A stretch of DNA of 44,409 nt from assembly GCF_947581785.1 (NCBI RefSeq), contig NZ_CANPVO010000028.1, positions 1 through 44,409 of the forward strand, read 5' to 3'. The notes beneath the pieces were generated by a model that was not told the DNA's origin, did no database searches, and saw only the letters and a program-made list of their open reading frames with translations. This document shows, one piece after another, positions 22,110 to 30,663 of the stretch. Each line of letters begins with the position of its first letter. The stretch's first letter is position 1. Position numbers and translations under genes: made by a program. Source of the stretch: Candidatus Palauibacter polyketidifaciens. GTDB taxonomy: Bacteria > Gemmatimonadota > Gemmatimonadetes > Palauibacterales > Palauibacteraceae.

Positions 22110-23186
22110 CTACTGCTGTCGCAACCCGTTCACCCGCCGGGCCCAGAGGGCGGCCCGCTGCCGGAAGACGGACGGGTTGGCGAGCCAATCCGCGAAGCCC
22201 GTGCGGCGTTCGTCGGTCAGCCAGTCGATTCGGGCATCGATGCAGGCCAGCAGATCGCGGTCCTCCGCGTCCAGCGTGAACCCCCCGAATTCGGCGAGGG
22301 AATCCCGGGCGGCCACAGTGAACTCTCCGCCCGACCTGTGCGCGGCCTCGCCGCTTCCGATTTCCCCCTGGGCCACGGCGTCGATGCGTCCATCGCGCAG
22401 GGCGTCGAACAATTCCTGATCGCCGGACTCCCGGCCGAGGTACACCACCTGCGGCATGTCGCTGGATGGGGGGTGAAAGCGGGTCCGGCCCTCAAGGACG
22501 GGCGATGCCATGGCGGCCGTGATCGTAAACGCCCCCGTCCCATCCGCCACGACCGTGCCGGCCGGCGTCTCCACGCGCGTCCCCGCTCGGAGCACACCGG
22601 AACCGTCCACGATTCCCGTGATCTGGAGCAGCCGCGCTTCACCCGTTGTCCCCGCAAGGACGCCCACGCGCACCGCACTCGTGAGCGCGTGGTAGGATGA
22701 GAGCCGCGCGGCATCCTCGCTGCGCACCAGGAGCGACTGGCGGAACGTGATGTGGCCGGACGTGAACGCAACCGCCCGGGCACCGGTATCGTCGAGCGTC
22801 CGTGACTCGAGAATCGTGATGCCGCCGCCGGCCATGTCGAAGTCCGGCGTCGCGGGCAGAAGCCAGATTCCGGGCCAATCGACGATCGGGCGGCGCACGA
22901 AGGAGAGTCCGGTCCCGGGCATGGCCTCGAGCGCGCTGAGGAGGTCGGCCTCGTAGCCCATGTGCCGACTGAACCCGGGCGAGTTCGGGTTCTCATCCGC
23001 GCTGTAGCTTACGGGCGCGAAGAGTGCGTAGAACGCCACCGTGAGCGGAGCGTCGCCGCATGTGGCCGACAGCGGCGGCTCCACGGCGCCTCCGCAGCCC
23101 ACACCGACGATCGCAAACCCGGCCACCAGCCGCCGCACGATCGGCTCTATCGCCTTTGACTTCAGCTCGACACCTCGCTCAGCCAT
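22110..23186 (-). CDS. Extracellular solute-binding lipoprotein (family 3, amino-acid type)
   Basis: 358 residues from ATG 23186. Lipobox VGVGC with Cys31. The fold is that of SBP family 3: APLTVAFYALFAPVSYS, MGYEADLLSALEAMPG, FDMAGGGITILESR, ITFRQSLLVR, VGVLAGTTGE, ELFDALRDGRIDAVAQGE. A roughly 65-residue segment between VLAGTTGE and VVYLGRESG contains a beta-rich insert (VETPAGTVVADGTGAFTITA) not usual in short family members. It probably binds an amino acid or a cyclic relative, as in arogenate-dehydratase-like proteins. It is divergent from the M20 peptidase; no ABC permease is adjacent. Confidence 0.75.
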   Translation of the reverse strand: MAERGVELKSKAIEPIVRRLVAGFAIVGVGCGGAVEPPLSATCGDAPLTVAFYALFAPVSYSADENPNSPGFSRHMGYEADLLSALEAMPGTGLSFVRRPIVDWPGIWLLPATPDFDMAGGGITILESRTLDDTGARAVAFTSGHITFRQSLLVRSEDAARLSSYHALTSAVRVGVLAGTTGEARLLQITGIVDGSGVLRAGTRVETPAGTVVADGTGAFTITAAMASPVLEGRTRFHPPSSDMPQVVYLGRESGDQELFDALRDGRIDAVAQGEIGSGEAAHRSGGEFTVAARDSLAEFGGFTLDAEDRDLLACIDARIDWLTDERRTGFADWLANPSVFRQRAALWARRVNGLRQQ

Positions 23187-23333
23187 CGGCCCACAGTGAG
23201 ACCGCGTTTTCGACATGTGTTCGGAGACGGTATTCTTGACGAGCAGACTTCCGCCAGAGACCGGCATCCTGTGCCCCTGGCAGCCAACGACGACGACCGC
23301 CAAAAAGACCCGATTCGAGGAGACGCACCCGCG

Positions 23334-24674
23334 ATGTACGCACGATATGCCTGGCCCTTCAAGGGACTCATCGTCTCGATCCCCCTTGGCATGGCCATCG
23401 TCGGGGGCATCCCGGCTGGGGCGGCGGCCCAGGCGCCGGGTGACGAGGTGCGGCGCCTCGCCGAACATCCCGCGGTGCAGAGAGCCTTCGGGATCATCGA
23501 GGAACTCGAACCGAGGACGATCCGCGAACTCATCGAACTCACGCAGGTACGGGCACCCCCCTTCATGGAGGAGGAGCGTGCCCGGGTCTACGCGGAGTGG
23601 CTCCGCGAGGCCGGCGCCGACTCCGTGTCCATCGACGAAGAGGGCAACGCGATCGGGATCCGATACGGCCGGGGCGGCGCGCGGGGATCGACGCCGGAGG
23701 GGGAGCGGCGGATCGTCGCGTTGTCGGGGCACCTGGACACGGTGTTCCCCGAGTTCGTCGACGTGACGGTTGAGCAGCGCGGAGACACGCTGTTCGCCCC
23801 CGGCATAGGCGACGACACGCGCGGCCTCATCGCGGTCCTCACGGTGCTGCGGGCGCTCGAGGCCGCCGGCATCGAGACGGAGGCGGACGTTCAGTTCATC
23901 GGGACGGTCGGGGAGGAAGGGCTCGGCGACCTGCGCGGGATGAAATACCTGTTTCGCGAGGGCGCCGACCCCATCCACACCTGGATCGACGTCGACGGCA
24001 CGGGACTGGGGAGAATCGTGAACAAGGGGCTCGGCTCCCATCGCTTCCGCGTCATCTTCCGGGGCCCGGGCGGCCATTCGTGGGGGGCGTTCGGGCTCGC
24101 GAACCCGGCCCACGCGCTGGGACGCGGGGTCCGGCACTTTCAGGACGTGGCGGACACGCTCACGCGCTCCGGGCCTCGCACGAGTTACAACGTGGGCCGG
24201 ATCGGAGGCGGGACCTCGGTGAACGCGATCCCCTTCGAGGCGTGGATGGAGGTGGACATGCGGTCGGAGAGCGCGGAGAGCCTCGGGCGCATCGACACCG
24301 CCTTCCGGGGGGCGATGCGCCGGGCGCTGGCGGAGGAAAACGCCCTGCGCCGCGCGGGACCCGAGATCGAACTCGAACTGGACCAGATCGGAGACCGTCC
24401 CTCGGGAGAGGTCGCGGACGACCATCCCCTTGTCGAGCGGGCGATCGAGGTCATGCGGATCTTCGGGACCCAGCCCGAACTCACGCGCTCTTCCACCGAT
24501 TCGAACATCCCGATCGCACTCGGCATCCCCGCGGTGACGATCGGAAGCGGCGGCGTGGGAGGCGGCGCCCACTCACCCGCCGAATGGTGGATCAACCGCG
24601 ACGGCCACCTCGGGATCCAGGCGAACCTCCTCCTGCTGGTGAGCGAGGCGGGCCTGGCCGAGACCATCCCCTGA
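23334..24674 (+). CDS. Exported M20-family metallopeptidase (PepT/ArgE-like)
   Basis: 446 residues from ATG 23334, with GAGGAGA about 10 bases upstream. Signal peptide residues 11-33, ending PAGAAAQ. Metal and catalytic residues of the di-zinc M20 site: H133 and D135 in SGHLDTVFP, D160 in GIGDDTRG, E194-E195 in GTVGEEGLGD, a later Asp in WIDVDGTG and the final His in GGGAHSPAEW. The lid domain has the FRGPGGHSWG motif. It removes amino acids from peptides or cleaves dipeptides in the periplasm. The stop codon overlaps a CTG start of the amino-acid permease, so peptide breakdown and uptake look coupled. Confidence 0.92.
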   Translation: MYARYAWPFKGLIVSIPLGMAIVGGIPAGAAAQAPGDEVRRLAEHPAVQRAFGIIEELEPRTIRELIELTQVRAPPFMEEERARVYAEWLREAGADSVSIDEEGNAIGIRYGRGGARGSTPEGERRIVALSGHLDTVFPEFVDVTVEQRGDTLFAPGIGDDTRGLIAVLTVLRALEAAGIETEADVQFIGTVGEEGLGDLRGMKYLFREGADPIHTWIDVDGTGLGRIVNKGLGSHRFRVIFRGPGGHSWGAFGLANPAHALGRGVRHFQDVADTLTRSGPRTSYNVGRIGGGTSVNAIPFEAWMEVDMRSESAESLGRIDTAFRGAMRRALAEENALRRAGPEIELELDQIGDRPSGEVADDHPLVERAIEVMRIFGTQPELTRSSTDSNIPIALGIPAVTIGSGGVGGGAHSPAEWWINRDGHLGIQANLLLLVSEAGLAETIP

Positions 24675-26026
24675 ACACCTCCCGGCGGGCCGCCAGCGCC
24701 GGGTTCGGCCTTCACACGGCGGCGGCGGTCGTCGTCGCCAACATGATCGGAACCGGCGTCTTCACGAGCCTCGGATTCCAGCTTGAGTCCCTGAGATCCG
24801 GGTTCGCCCTCCTCATGCTGTGGGTCGTGGGCGGGGTCGCGGCCGTGTGCGGCGCCCTCACCTACGCCGAACTGGGATCGACGATCCGGCGCTCGGGGGG
24901 CGAATACACCTTCCTCTCGCACATCTACCACCCGGCGGCCGGCTTCGTCTCGGGCTGGATCTCGGCCACGATCGGGTTCGCGGCCCCCACGGCGCTGGCC
25001 GCGATCACGTTCGGGACGTACCTCTCGTCCGTCTTTCCGGTGCTGCCCTCCCGGTGGCTCGCCGTCGGGCTCGTCGTGCTGCTCTCCGTCGTCCATGGAC
25101 GCACGCACCGCACCTCGGGCGGCTTTCAGCGCTGGTCGACGACGGCCAAGGTCGCGCTGATCCTCGCCTTCGTCGCAGCCGGGCTGTCTCTCGTCGCGGC
25201 ACCACGGGAGGTCGGCGTGCTCCCCTCGGCGGACGGCGTGTCGAACGTGTTCTCCGCCGGGTTCGCCGTGTCTCTCATCTTCGTGTCGTATTCGTATTCC
25301 GGGTGGAACGCCGCGACGTACGTGACGAGCGAACTCCGCGATCCGCGGCGCACGCTCCCCCGCGCGCTGGCGACCGGGACGCTGCTCGTGATGCTGCTCT
25401 ACGTCGGACTCAATTACGTCTTCCTGCGGGCCGCCCCCGCCGAGGAAATGGCGGGACGGCTCGAGGTGGGATACATCGCGGCGGGGTACATATTCGGGCC
25501 GGTGGGGGCCGACCTGATGGGGATCACCCTCGCGCTCCTCCTCGTTTCCACGGTGAGCGCCATGGTGCTCGCGGGTCCGCGCGTCCTCCACGCGATCGGC
25601 GAGGACTACCCGACCTTCCGGTTCCTGAGTTCGATCAACGCGCGCGGAACGCCCGGAGCGGCCATCTTCACGCAGGCCGCGATCAGCCTCCTCTTCATCC
25701 TCACGGAGTCCTTCGAGACGATCCTTGTCTTCTCCGGTTTCACGATGGGCCTGAACACGTTCCTGGCGGCGGGCGGGGTGTTCCTCCTTCGCCGACGGCA
25801 GGCCTCGGGCGGACAGTCCGCGACGGGCGATGGACCCGCCGGCGAACCGTACCGGACCTGGGGCTATCCCGTCACGCCGCTCATCTTCCTGGCGGTGACG
25901 GGTTGGACGCTCGCCTACATCCTCCGCGACCGCCCCCTCGAAGCGGGGCTGGGACTGGGGCTCATCGCTGTCGGACTCGGCATCTACGCGGTCACGCGGG
26001 CCCGCGACCGAAGGACTCGCGCTTGA
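24671..26026 (+). CDS. APC-superfamily amino acid permease
   Basis: 451 residues if read from CTG 24671. No ATG, GTG or TTG lies in frame before the first helix; the first in-frame ATG (Met24 region) is inside helix 1 (VVVANMIGTGVFTSLG), so CTG in a CTGA overlap with the M20 stop is the most likely start. About 12 helices. The family signature IGTGVF of the unwound helix 1 is intact, and SYSYSGWNAATYVTSELRDPRRTLPRAL matches the helix 6 to loop region. It imports amino acids by cation symport or exchange. It overlaps the next gene by TTGA. Confidence 0.88.
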   Translation: MNTSRRAASAGFGLHTAAAVVVANMIGTGVFTSLGFQLESLRSGFALLMLWVVGGVAAVCGALTYAELGSTIRRSGGEYTFLSHIYHPAAGFVSGWISATIGFAAPTALAAITFGTYLSSVFPVLPSRWLAVGLVVLLSVVHGRTHRTSGGFQRWSTTAKVALILAFVAAGLSLVAAPREVGVLPSADGVSNVFSAGFAVSLIFVSYSYSGWNAATYVTSELRDPRRTLPRALATGTLLVMLLYVGLNYVFLRAAPAEEMAGRLEVGYIAAGYIFGPVGADLMGITLALLLVSTVSAMVLAGPRVLHAIGEDYPTFRFLSSINARGTPGAAIFTQAAISLLFILTESFETILVFSGFTMGLNTFLAAGGVFLLRRRQASGGQSATGDGPAGEPYRTWGYPVTPLIFLAVTGWTLAYILRDRPLEAGLGLGLIAVGLGIYAVTRARDRRTRA

Positions 26027-26991
26027 ACCCGAGCCCGCACACGGCTTCCCCGAAGGCCCTGCTGCTCGCGTTTGCGGCGGTGTACCTGGTCTGGGGATCG
26101 ACCTACCTGGCCATCCGTTTCGGCGTGGAAACGATCCCGCCCTTCCTCCTCGGCGGCACGCGCTTCCTGGCGGCGGGTGTGATCCTCGCCGTCGTGTCCC
26201 GCCGTCGGGGCGCGCCGGTCCCGAAACCTTCGGAATGGAGGGCTGCCACCATCTCGGGCGTGTTCATGGTCGTGGGCGGTAACGGACTCGTATGCTGGGC
26301 GGCGCAGTACGTGCCCTCGGGACTCACGGCTCTGCTCGTGGCAACGGTACCGCTGTGGCTCGTCGCGATCGCGCGCGTGGGGCCGGACCGGGAGACGGCG
26401 AGCCCCATGGAAGTCGCGGGACTCGTGCTGGGCCTCGGGGGCGTGGCGCTCCTCGTGGGGACCTCCGGGGCGGAAGTCGGCATTCGCGGGGCGAGCGCGA
26501 ACCAGGTCGCGGCCGGAGCGCTCGTCGTCGTGGGGGCGTCGCTATGCTGGGCGATCGGCTCCATGTACAACCGGCGGGCCGCGCTGCCGCAGCCGCCGCT
26601 CTACGGGACGGCGCTGACGATGGCCGCCGGGGGCTTGATCCTCGTACTGATCGGACTGGCGGCGGGAGAGTTCGGCCGCCTGTCGCTCGGCGACGTGTCC
26701 CTTCGGTCGTGGCTGTCGCTCGCCTATCTGACGGCGATGGGGTCGATCGTGGCCTTCTCGGCCTACATGTGGCTCCTGCGCACGGTGCGGCCGGCCGCCG
26801 CGGGCACGTACGCGTACGTGAACCCGGTCGTGGCGCTCCTTCTGGGCTGGTGGCTCGCGGACGAGGCGTTCACGCTGCCGATGCTGGCGGGCACCGTGAT
26901 CATCGTGGCGGGAGTCGTGCTGGTACAGCGGGGGCGGGCGCCGAAGGGCGGCCCGAGGCCGGCGACCGTGCGGGCGCCAGCCTCAAGGTAG
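26023..26991 (+). CDS. EamA/DMT-family transporter
   Basis: 322 residues from TTG 26023, within a TTGA overlap with the permease stop. Ten helices in two EamA repeats: the first begins LLAFAAVYLVWGSTYLAIRFGVETIPP, and the second begins near VAAGALVVVGASLCWAIGSMYNRRA. The end of repeat 2 has TYAYVNPVVALLLGWWLADEAFT, a typical DMT pattern. Members mostly export amino acids or metabolites. Position after a peptidase and permease suggests release of excess amino acids, but the substrate is not readable from sequence. Confidence 0.9.
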   Translation: MNPSPHTASPKALLLAFAAVYLVWGSTYLAIRFGVETIPPFLLGGTRFLAAGVILAVVSRRRGAPVPKPSEWRAATISGVFMVVGGNGLVCWAAQYVPSGLTALLVATVPLWLVAIARVGPDRETASPMEVAGLVLGLGGVALLVGTSGAEVGIRGASANQVAAGALVVVGASLCWAIGSMYNRRAALPQPPLYGTALTMAAGGLILVLIGLAAGEFGRLSLGDVSLRSWLSLAYLTAMGSIVAFSAYMWLLRTVRPAAAGTYAYVNPVVALLLGWWLADEAFTLPMLAGTVIIVAGVVLVQRGRAPKGGPRPATVRAPASR

Positions 26992-27003
26992 CCCCCCGCG
27001 CGG

Positions 27004-27390
27004 TCAGAGGGAGAGCGGAGGCCGGCGCCGCTGCTGCTGCTCGGCCAGGTATTCGCGGTACTTCTCAATCTGCTCTTCGCTCAGCACCTCGGCGAGCTTC
27101 GTTTCCGTCTCCTGCTGGAACTCCTGCATCATCTGCATCATGGCGTTGCGGTCCATCGAACCCCGCGCGGCCTGGAAGCGCTCGCGGCGGCTCTCCGCCC
27201 GGGTCTCGAGGATTTCCCGGACCTTCACGACCTGCTCCTCATCCAGCGCGAGCCGCTCCGTGAGTGCCGTCATCTGGTCGTCGAGACTCATGCCGAAGCC
27301 ACGGGCGGCCCGCTGAGCCTGCGCCTCGAGCGGCGCCGCGGCGGCGAGTGCGACCAGTACGAGAGCGAACGCTCCGATCGTCTTTCTCAT
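27004..27390 (-). CDS. Spy/CpxP-like periplasmic protein
   Basis: 128 residues from ATG 27390, with GGGAGGATATCG directly upstream. The signal peptide ends near PLEAQAQ (residues 1-26). The mature part is all helical and charged, with two LTxxQ-like elements: LTERLALDEEQVVKVREIL and LAEVLSEEQIEKYREYL. In between is a Met/Gln-rich segment (NAMMQMMQEFQQE). Spy and CpxP are chaperone or stress-sensing proteins induced by envelope stress; homology here is at the level of pattern and size. No two-component genes are next to it. Confidence 0.75.
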   Translation of the reverse strand: MRKTIGAFALVLVALAAAAPLEAQAQRAARGFGMSLDDQMTALTERLALDEEQVVKVREILETRAESRRERFQAARGSMDRNAMMQMMQEFQQETETKLAEVLSEEQIEKYREYLAEQQQRRRPPLSL

Positions 27391-27404
27391 CGATATCCTC
27401 CCTT

Positions 27405-27455
27405 TCCTGCCTTCTTACTTGCCTGTTCCCTGCCTGCTTCCCCTGCCTGCTTCCC
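27405..27455 (+). repeat. Short degenerate tandem repeat (CCCTGCCTGCTTC)
   Basis: Two exact 13-base copies abut at 27428-27440 and 27441-27453, with decayed copies just before them. They lie in the 234-base divergent region between the Spy-like gene and the serine hydrolase. Replication slippage is a sufficient explanation. Confidence 0.6.
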
Positions 27456-27624
27456 TTTGCGTCAGGTGCGGCCCCTTCACTCGAAACGACACGGACCCCG
27501 CCGGAAACGTTATGGACCCTTGCGCCAAGCGCTTCGGATGCGCTCAGCTAGGAAGCACGGGACGAAGGCCGAGAGCGCGAAAGTGGGGGCGGCCTGGCCG
27601 CCGCACGCCGCAGGAGAAAACGTC

Positions 27625-29109
27625 ATGGGGGTTCGCATGAGGGTTCACCAGGAGATCTGTCATCGGTTCCGAACCTGCACCGCGGTGGGCGGCATGCTCC
27701 TGGTCACCGGTTGTGCGGGAGAACGCACCGTTCCCGGGGAAGACGAGGCGGCCCACGAGCGCTCGCACGTCGCGGGCATGGCGGCGCACCACATCTGCTC
27801 GGGCGTCTTCGTCGTGGGACGCGACTACGAGCGTTCCGTGGACGAGGTCGTGGCGCAGGACATCCGGCGTTTCCCGTTGTTCAACTGGCAGGATGACTTC
27901 GAGTACGGGGTGAACTTCGAGACGCGCACCGCCTCCGTGTCGGCAGCCGATTTCGGCACGCGCTCCGCTGAGTACAACGGGGACCAGGGGTGCACGATCC
28001 TGCCGGCCGAGCTCGACGACGTGACGTACGAACCGCAGGTCGTCGAGCGGCTCATTCCGGACCCCGACGCCACCGCGTGGCCGACGGGCGATGTCGGCGC
28101 CTACCACGACCCGCCGCCGCCGGAGGTCGACATGGAGGCGCTCGATGCCGCCCTCGACTGGACGATGGCCCAGAGCGAGCACAACACGCGGGCGCTCGTC
28201 GTCATCTACGCGGGAAGGATCCTCGGCGAGCGCTACGCGCCCGGCTTCACGCGTAATACGCCGCAGATCTCGTGGTCCCAGGGGAAGAGCATCGCGAGCG
28301 CCCTCGTCGGCGCGGCGATCCAGGCCGGTCACCTCGACGCCGGACTCGACGACCCCGTGCCCGTGCCCGAATGGCAGGGGGAGGACGACCCGCGCAGGGA
28401 GATCCGCATCCGGGACATCCTGAACATGAGTTCGGGGCTCGATTTCCTGAACCTGGGCCTGACGGACTCGCTGTCCTGGACGCACACGAACGAACACTTC
28501 CAGATCTACTTTGAGGGGATCGATGTGTTCGAGCATGCGATCGACCAGCCGATGGACACCCTGCCGGGCGCGATCTTCCGCTACCGGAACTCCGACCCGC
28601 TCACGGCGAACCGGATCGTGCGACAGGCGGCCGAGGCGCGGGGAGAGGACTGGCTCACGTATCCCCAGCGCATCCTGTTCGACCGGATCGGAGCGCGGGA
28701 CTACGTCCTCGAGACAGACGCGTGGGGCAACTTCATCATCACCGGCTACGATTACGGGAGCGCGTGGGACTGGGCCCGGTTCGGCCTCCTCCACCTGTGG
28801 GACGGCGTGTGGCCGACACCCGATGGCGGAAGCGACCGCATTCTCCCGGAGGGTTGGGTGGACTTCGTCAGCACGCCCGCACCGGGCGCCGATGCCCTGC
28901 AGTACGGCGGGCTGTTCTGGCTCAACCGGGGCGGCTCGCTGCCCCGCGCCCCGGAGGACGCCTACTGGGCGGCGGGATTCATGGGACAGTACACGGTCGT
29001 CATCCCGTCGTACGATCTCGTGATCGTCCGGCTCGGGCCGAGCCCCGGCGACACCGGGGCGTATCTGTCGGACATCATCGGAGAGGTGACCGATGCGATC
29101 GACCGCTAG
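27625..29109 (+). CDS. Serine hydrolase lipoprotein, beta-lactamase class C family (copy 1)
   Basis: 494 residues from ATG 27625, 8 bases after AGGAG. Lipobox LLVTGC near residue 31. A roughly 170-residue N-terminal region with the block HHICSGVFVVGRDYERS and a closing AYHDPPPPEVD precedes the S12 hydrolase domain. Catalytic SxxK is S218-Q-G-K221 in ISWSQGKSIAS, followed by LNMSSGLDFLNLG and YRNS as the YxN motif. The third motif (KTG/HxG) is not obvious. Relatives include esterases, D-amino-peptide hydrolases and carboxypeptidases. The gene overlaps a close paralogue by 17 bases. Confidence 0.88.
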   Translation: MGVRMRVHQEICHRFRTCTAVGGMLLVTGCAGERTVPGEDEAAHERSHVAGMAAHHICSGVFVVGRDYERSVDEVVAQDIRRFPLFNWQDDFEYGVNFETRTASVSAADFGTRSAEYNGDQGCTILPAELDDVTYEPQVVERLIPDPDATAWPTGDVGAYHDPPPPEVDMEALDAALDWTMAQSEHNTRALVVIYAGRILGERYAPGFTRNTPQISWSQGKSIASALVGAAIQAGHLDAGLDDPVPVPEWQGEDDPRREIRIRDILNMSSGLDFLNLGLTDSLSWTHTNEHFQIYFEGIDVFEHAIDQPMDTLPGAIFRYRNSDPLTANRIVRQAAEARGEDWLTYPQRILFDRIGARDYVLETDAWGNFIITGYDYGSAWDWARFGLLHLWDGVWPTPDGGSDRILPEGWVDFVSTPAPGADALQYGGLFWLNRGGSLPRAPEDAYWAAGFMGQYTVVIPSYDLVIVRLGPSPGDTGAYLSDIIGEVTDAIDR

Positions 29110-30583
29110 CCTGTCAGCCCTTCCGCGCGGCGGCGCCGGCACCCTGGTCGCGGCGGTCGCCTTCTTTGTGCCCGGCTGTGCGCCGGAATCGGACGCACGG
29201 GGCGAAACGGGGGTGGAAGACGAGGCCCATATCCGCGGACACGTCGCCGGGATGTCCGCGCATCACCTCTGCGCCGGCGTCTTCGTCGTGGGCCGGGACT
29301 ACGAGCGCTCCGTGGAGGAAGTGGTAGCGCAGGACATCCGTCCCTTCGACCGGTTCGACTGGCAGGACGACTTCGAGTACGCGGTGGATTTCGAGACGCG
29401 CACGGCCTCGGTCTCGGGAGATGGAGTCCCAACGCAGTACGCGGAGTACAACGGCGACCAGGGCTGCACGCTCCTGCCCGCCGGGTTCGAGGATGTGACC
29501 TTCGAGCCTGTGGTCGTCGAGCGCCTGAGCCCGGATCCCGAGGCAACGGCATGGCCGACGGGAAACGTGGGCGCGTACCACGACCCCCCGCCCGACGAGG
29601 TCGACGTGGCCGCGCTCGGAGCGGCGCTCGACTGGGCGATGGCCCAGACGGAGCACAACACGCGGGCGGTCGTCGTCATCTACGCGGGGAAGATCCTCGG
29701 CGAGCGCTACGCCCCCGGCTTCACGCGCAACACGCCGCAGATCTCGTGGTCACAGGGGAAGAGCATCGCGAGCGCCCTCGTCGGGGCCGCGATCCAGTCC
29801 GGCCACCTCGACGTCGGACTCGACGACCCGGCACCGGTGCCCGAATGGCAAGGGGACGACGACCCCCGCCGGGAGATCCGCATCCGCGACCTCCTGAACA
29901 TGAGTTCGGGGCTGGATTTCCTGAACCTGGGCTCGGATCCGGTGCTCCGCTGGACGCATGCGCACGAACACTCCCGGATCTACTTCGAGGGGATCGACGT
30001 GTTCGAGCACGCGATCGACCAGCCCATGGACCGCGCGCCGGGGGAGATCTTCCGCTACCGGAACTCGGACCCTCTCACGGCGACGCGCATCGTGCGGCAG
30101 GCCGTCGAGGCGCGCGGAGAGGACTGGCTCACCTACCCGCAGCGCATCCTGTTCGACCGCATCGGGGCGCGGAACTACGTCCTCGAGACGGATGCCTGGG
30201 GCAACTTCATCATCACCGGCTACGACTACGGGAGCGCGTGGGACTGGGCGAGGTTCGGCCTCCTCCACCTGTGGGACGGCGTGTGGCCGACCCCGGACGG
30301 CGGGTCCGACCGCATCCTCCCCGAGGGGTGGGTGGACTTCGTCAGCACGCCCGCTCCCGGTGCGGAGCTCCTCAACTACGGCGGATTGTTCTGGGTGAAT
30401 CGCGGCGGAGCGTTTCCGAGGGCCCCGGAAGATGCCTACTGGGCGGCGGGAGCCATGGGGCAGTACACGGCCATCATCCCGTCCCGGGACCTCGTGGTCG
30501 TCCGGCTGGGACCGAGCCCTGGCGACCACGGAGCGTACATGTCCGACATTATCGGAGAGGTGACCGCGGCAATCGACCGGTAG
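29093..30583 (+). CDS. Serine hydrolase lipoprotein, beta-lactamase class C family (copy 2)
   Basis: 496 residues from ATG 29093. Lipobox FVPGC near residue 29. It aligns with the preceding gene along its whole length, with long identical blocks (for example the segment around SWSQGKSIASALVG and LETDAWGNFIITGYDYG), and differs mainly in the signal peptide, residues 35-110 and scattered positions. Catalytic S220 and K223, and YRNS, are retained. Copy 2 has GAMGQYTAIIPS where copy 1 has GFMGQYTVVIPS. The two genes form a tandem duplication that is old enough to have diverged, and both look functional. Confidence 0.88.
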   Translation: MRSTASLSALPRGGAGTLVAAVAFFVPGCAPESDARGETGVEDEAHIRGHVAGMSAHHLCAGVFVVGRDYERSVEEVVAQDIRPFDRFDWQDDFEYAVDFETRTASVSGDGVPTQYAEYNGDQGCTLLPAGFEDVTFEPVVVERLSPDPEATAWPTGNVGAYHDPPPDEVDVAALGAALDWAMAQTEHNTRAVVVIYAGKILGERYAPGFTRNTPQISWSQGKSIASALVGAAIQSGHLDVGLDDPAPVPEWQGDDDPRREIRIRDLLNMSSGLDFLNLGSDPVLRWTHAHEHSRIYFEGIDVFEHAIDQPMDRAPGEIFRYRNSDPLTATRIVRQAVEARGEDWLTYPQRILFDRIGARNYVLETDAWGNFIITGYDYGSAWDWARFGLLHLWDGVWPTPDGGSDRILPEGWVDFVSTPAPGAELLNYGGLFWVNRGGAFPRAPEDAYWAAGAMGQYTAIIPSRDLVVVRLGPSPGDHGAYMSDIIGEVTAAIDR

Positions 30584-30663
30584 CTGTCCGTCATCGTAAT
30601 GTGTAGGCCCGTTCCCCCTCAGCCCCGGGGGCGTCGTCCACTTCCCGTCTCCAGGAGGATCTC

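Noticed and set aside
27590-27608. GGCGGC/GCCGCC inverted repeat before serine hydrolase copy 1 as a terminator
   Set aside because: The loop is only three bases, there is no T tract, and it sits just before a ribosome site; probably chance in GC-rich DNA.
27544-29142. A 532-residue open frame antisense to serine hydrolase copy 1
   Set aside because: It is mirrored by a similar antisense frame under copy 2, as expected from the duplication, and has no domain signal.
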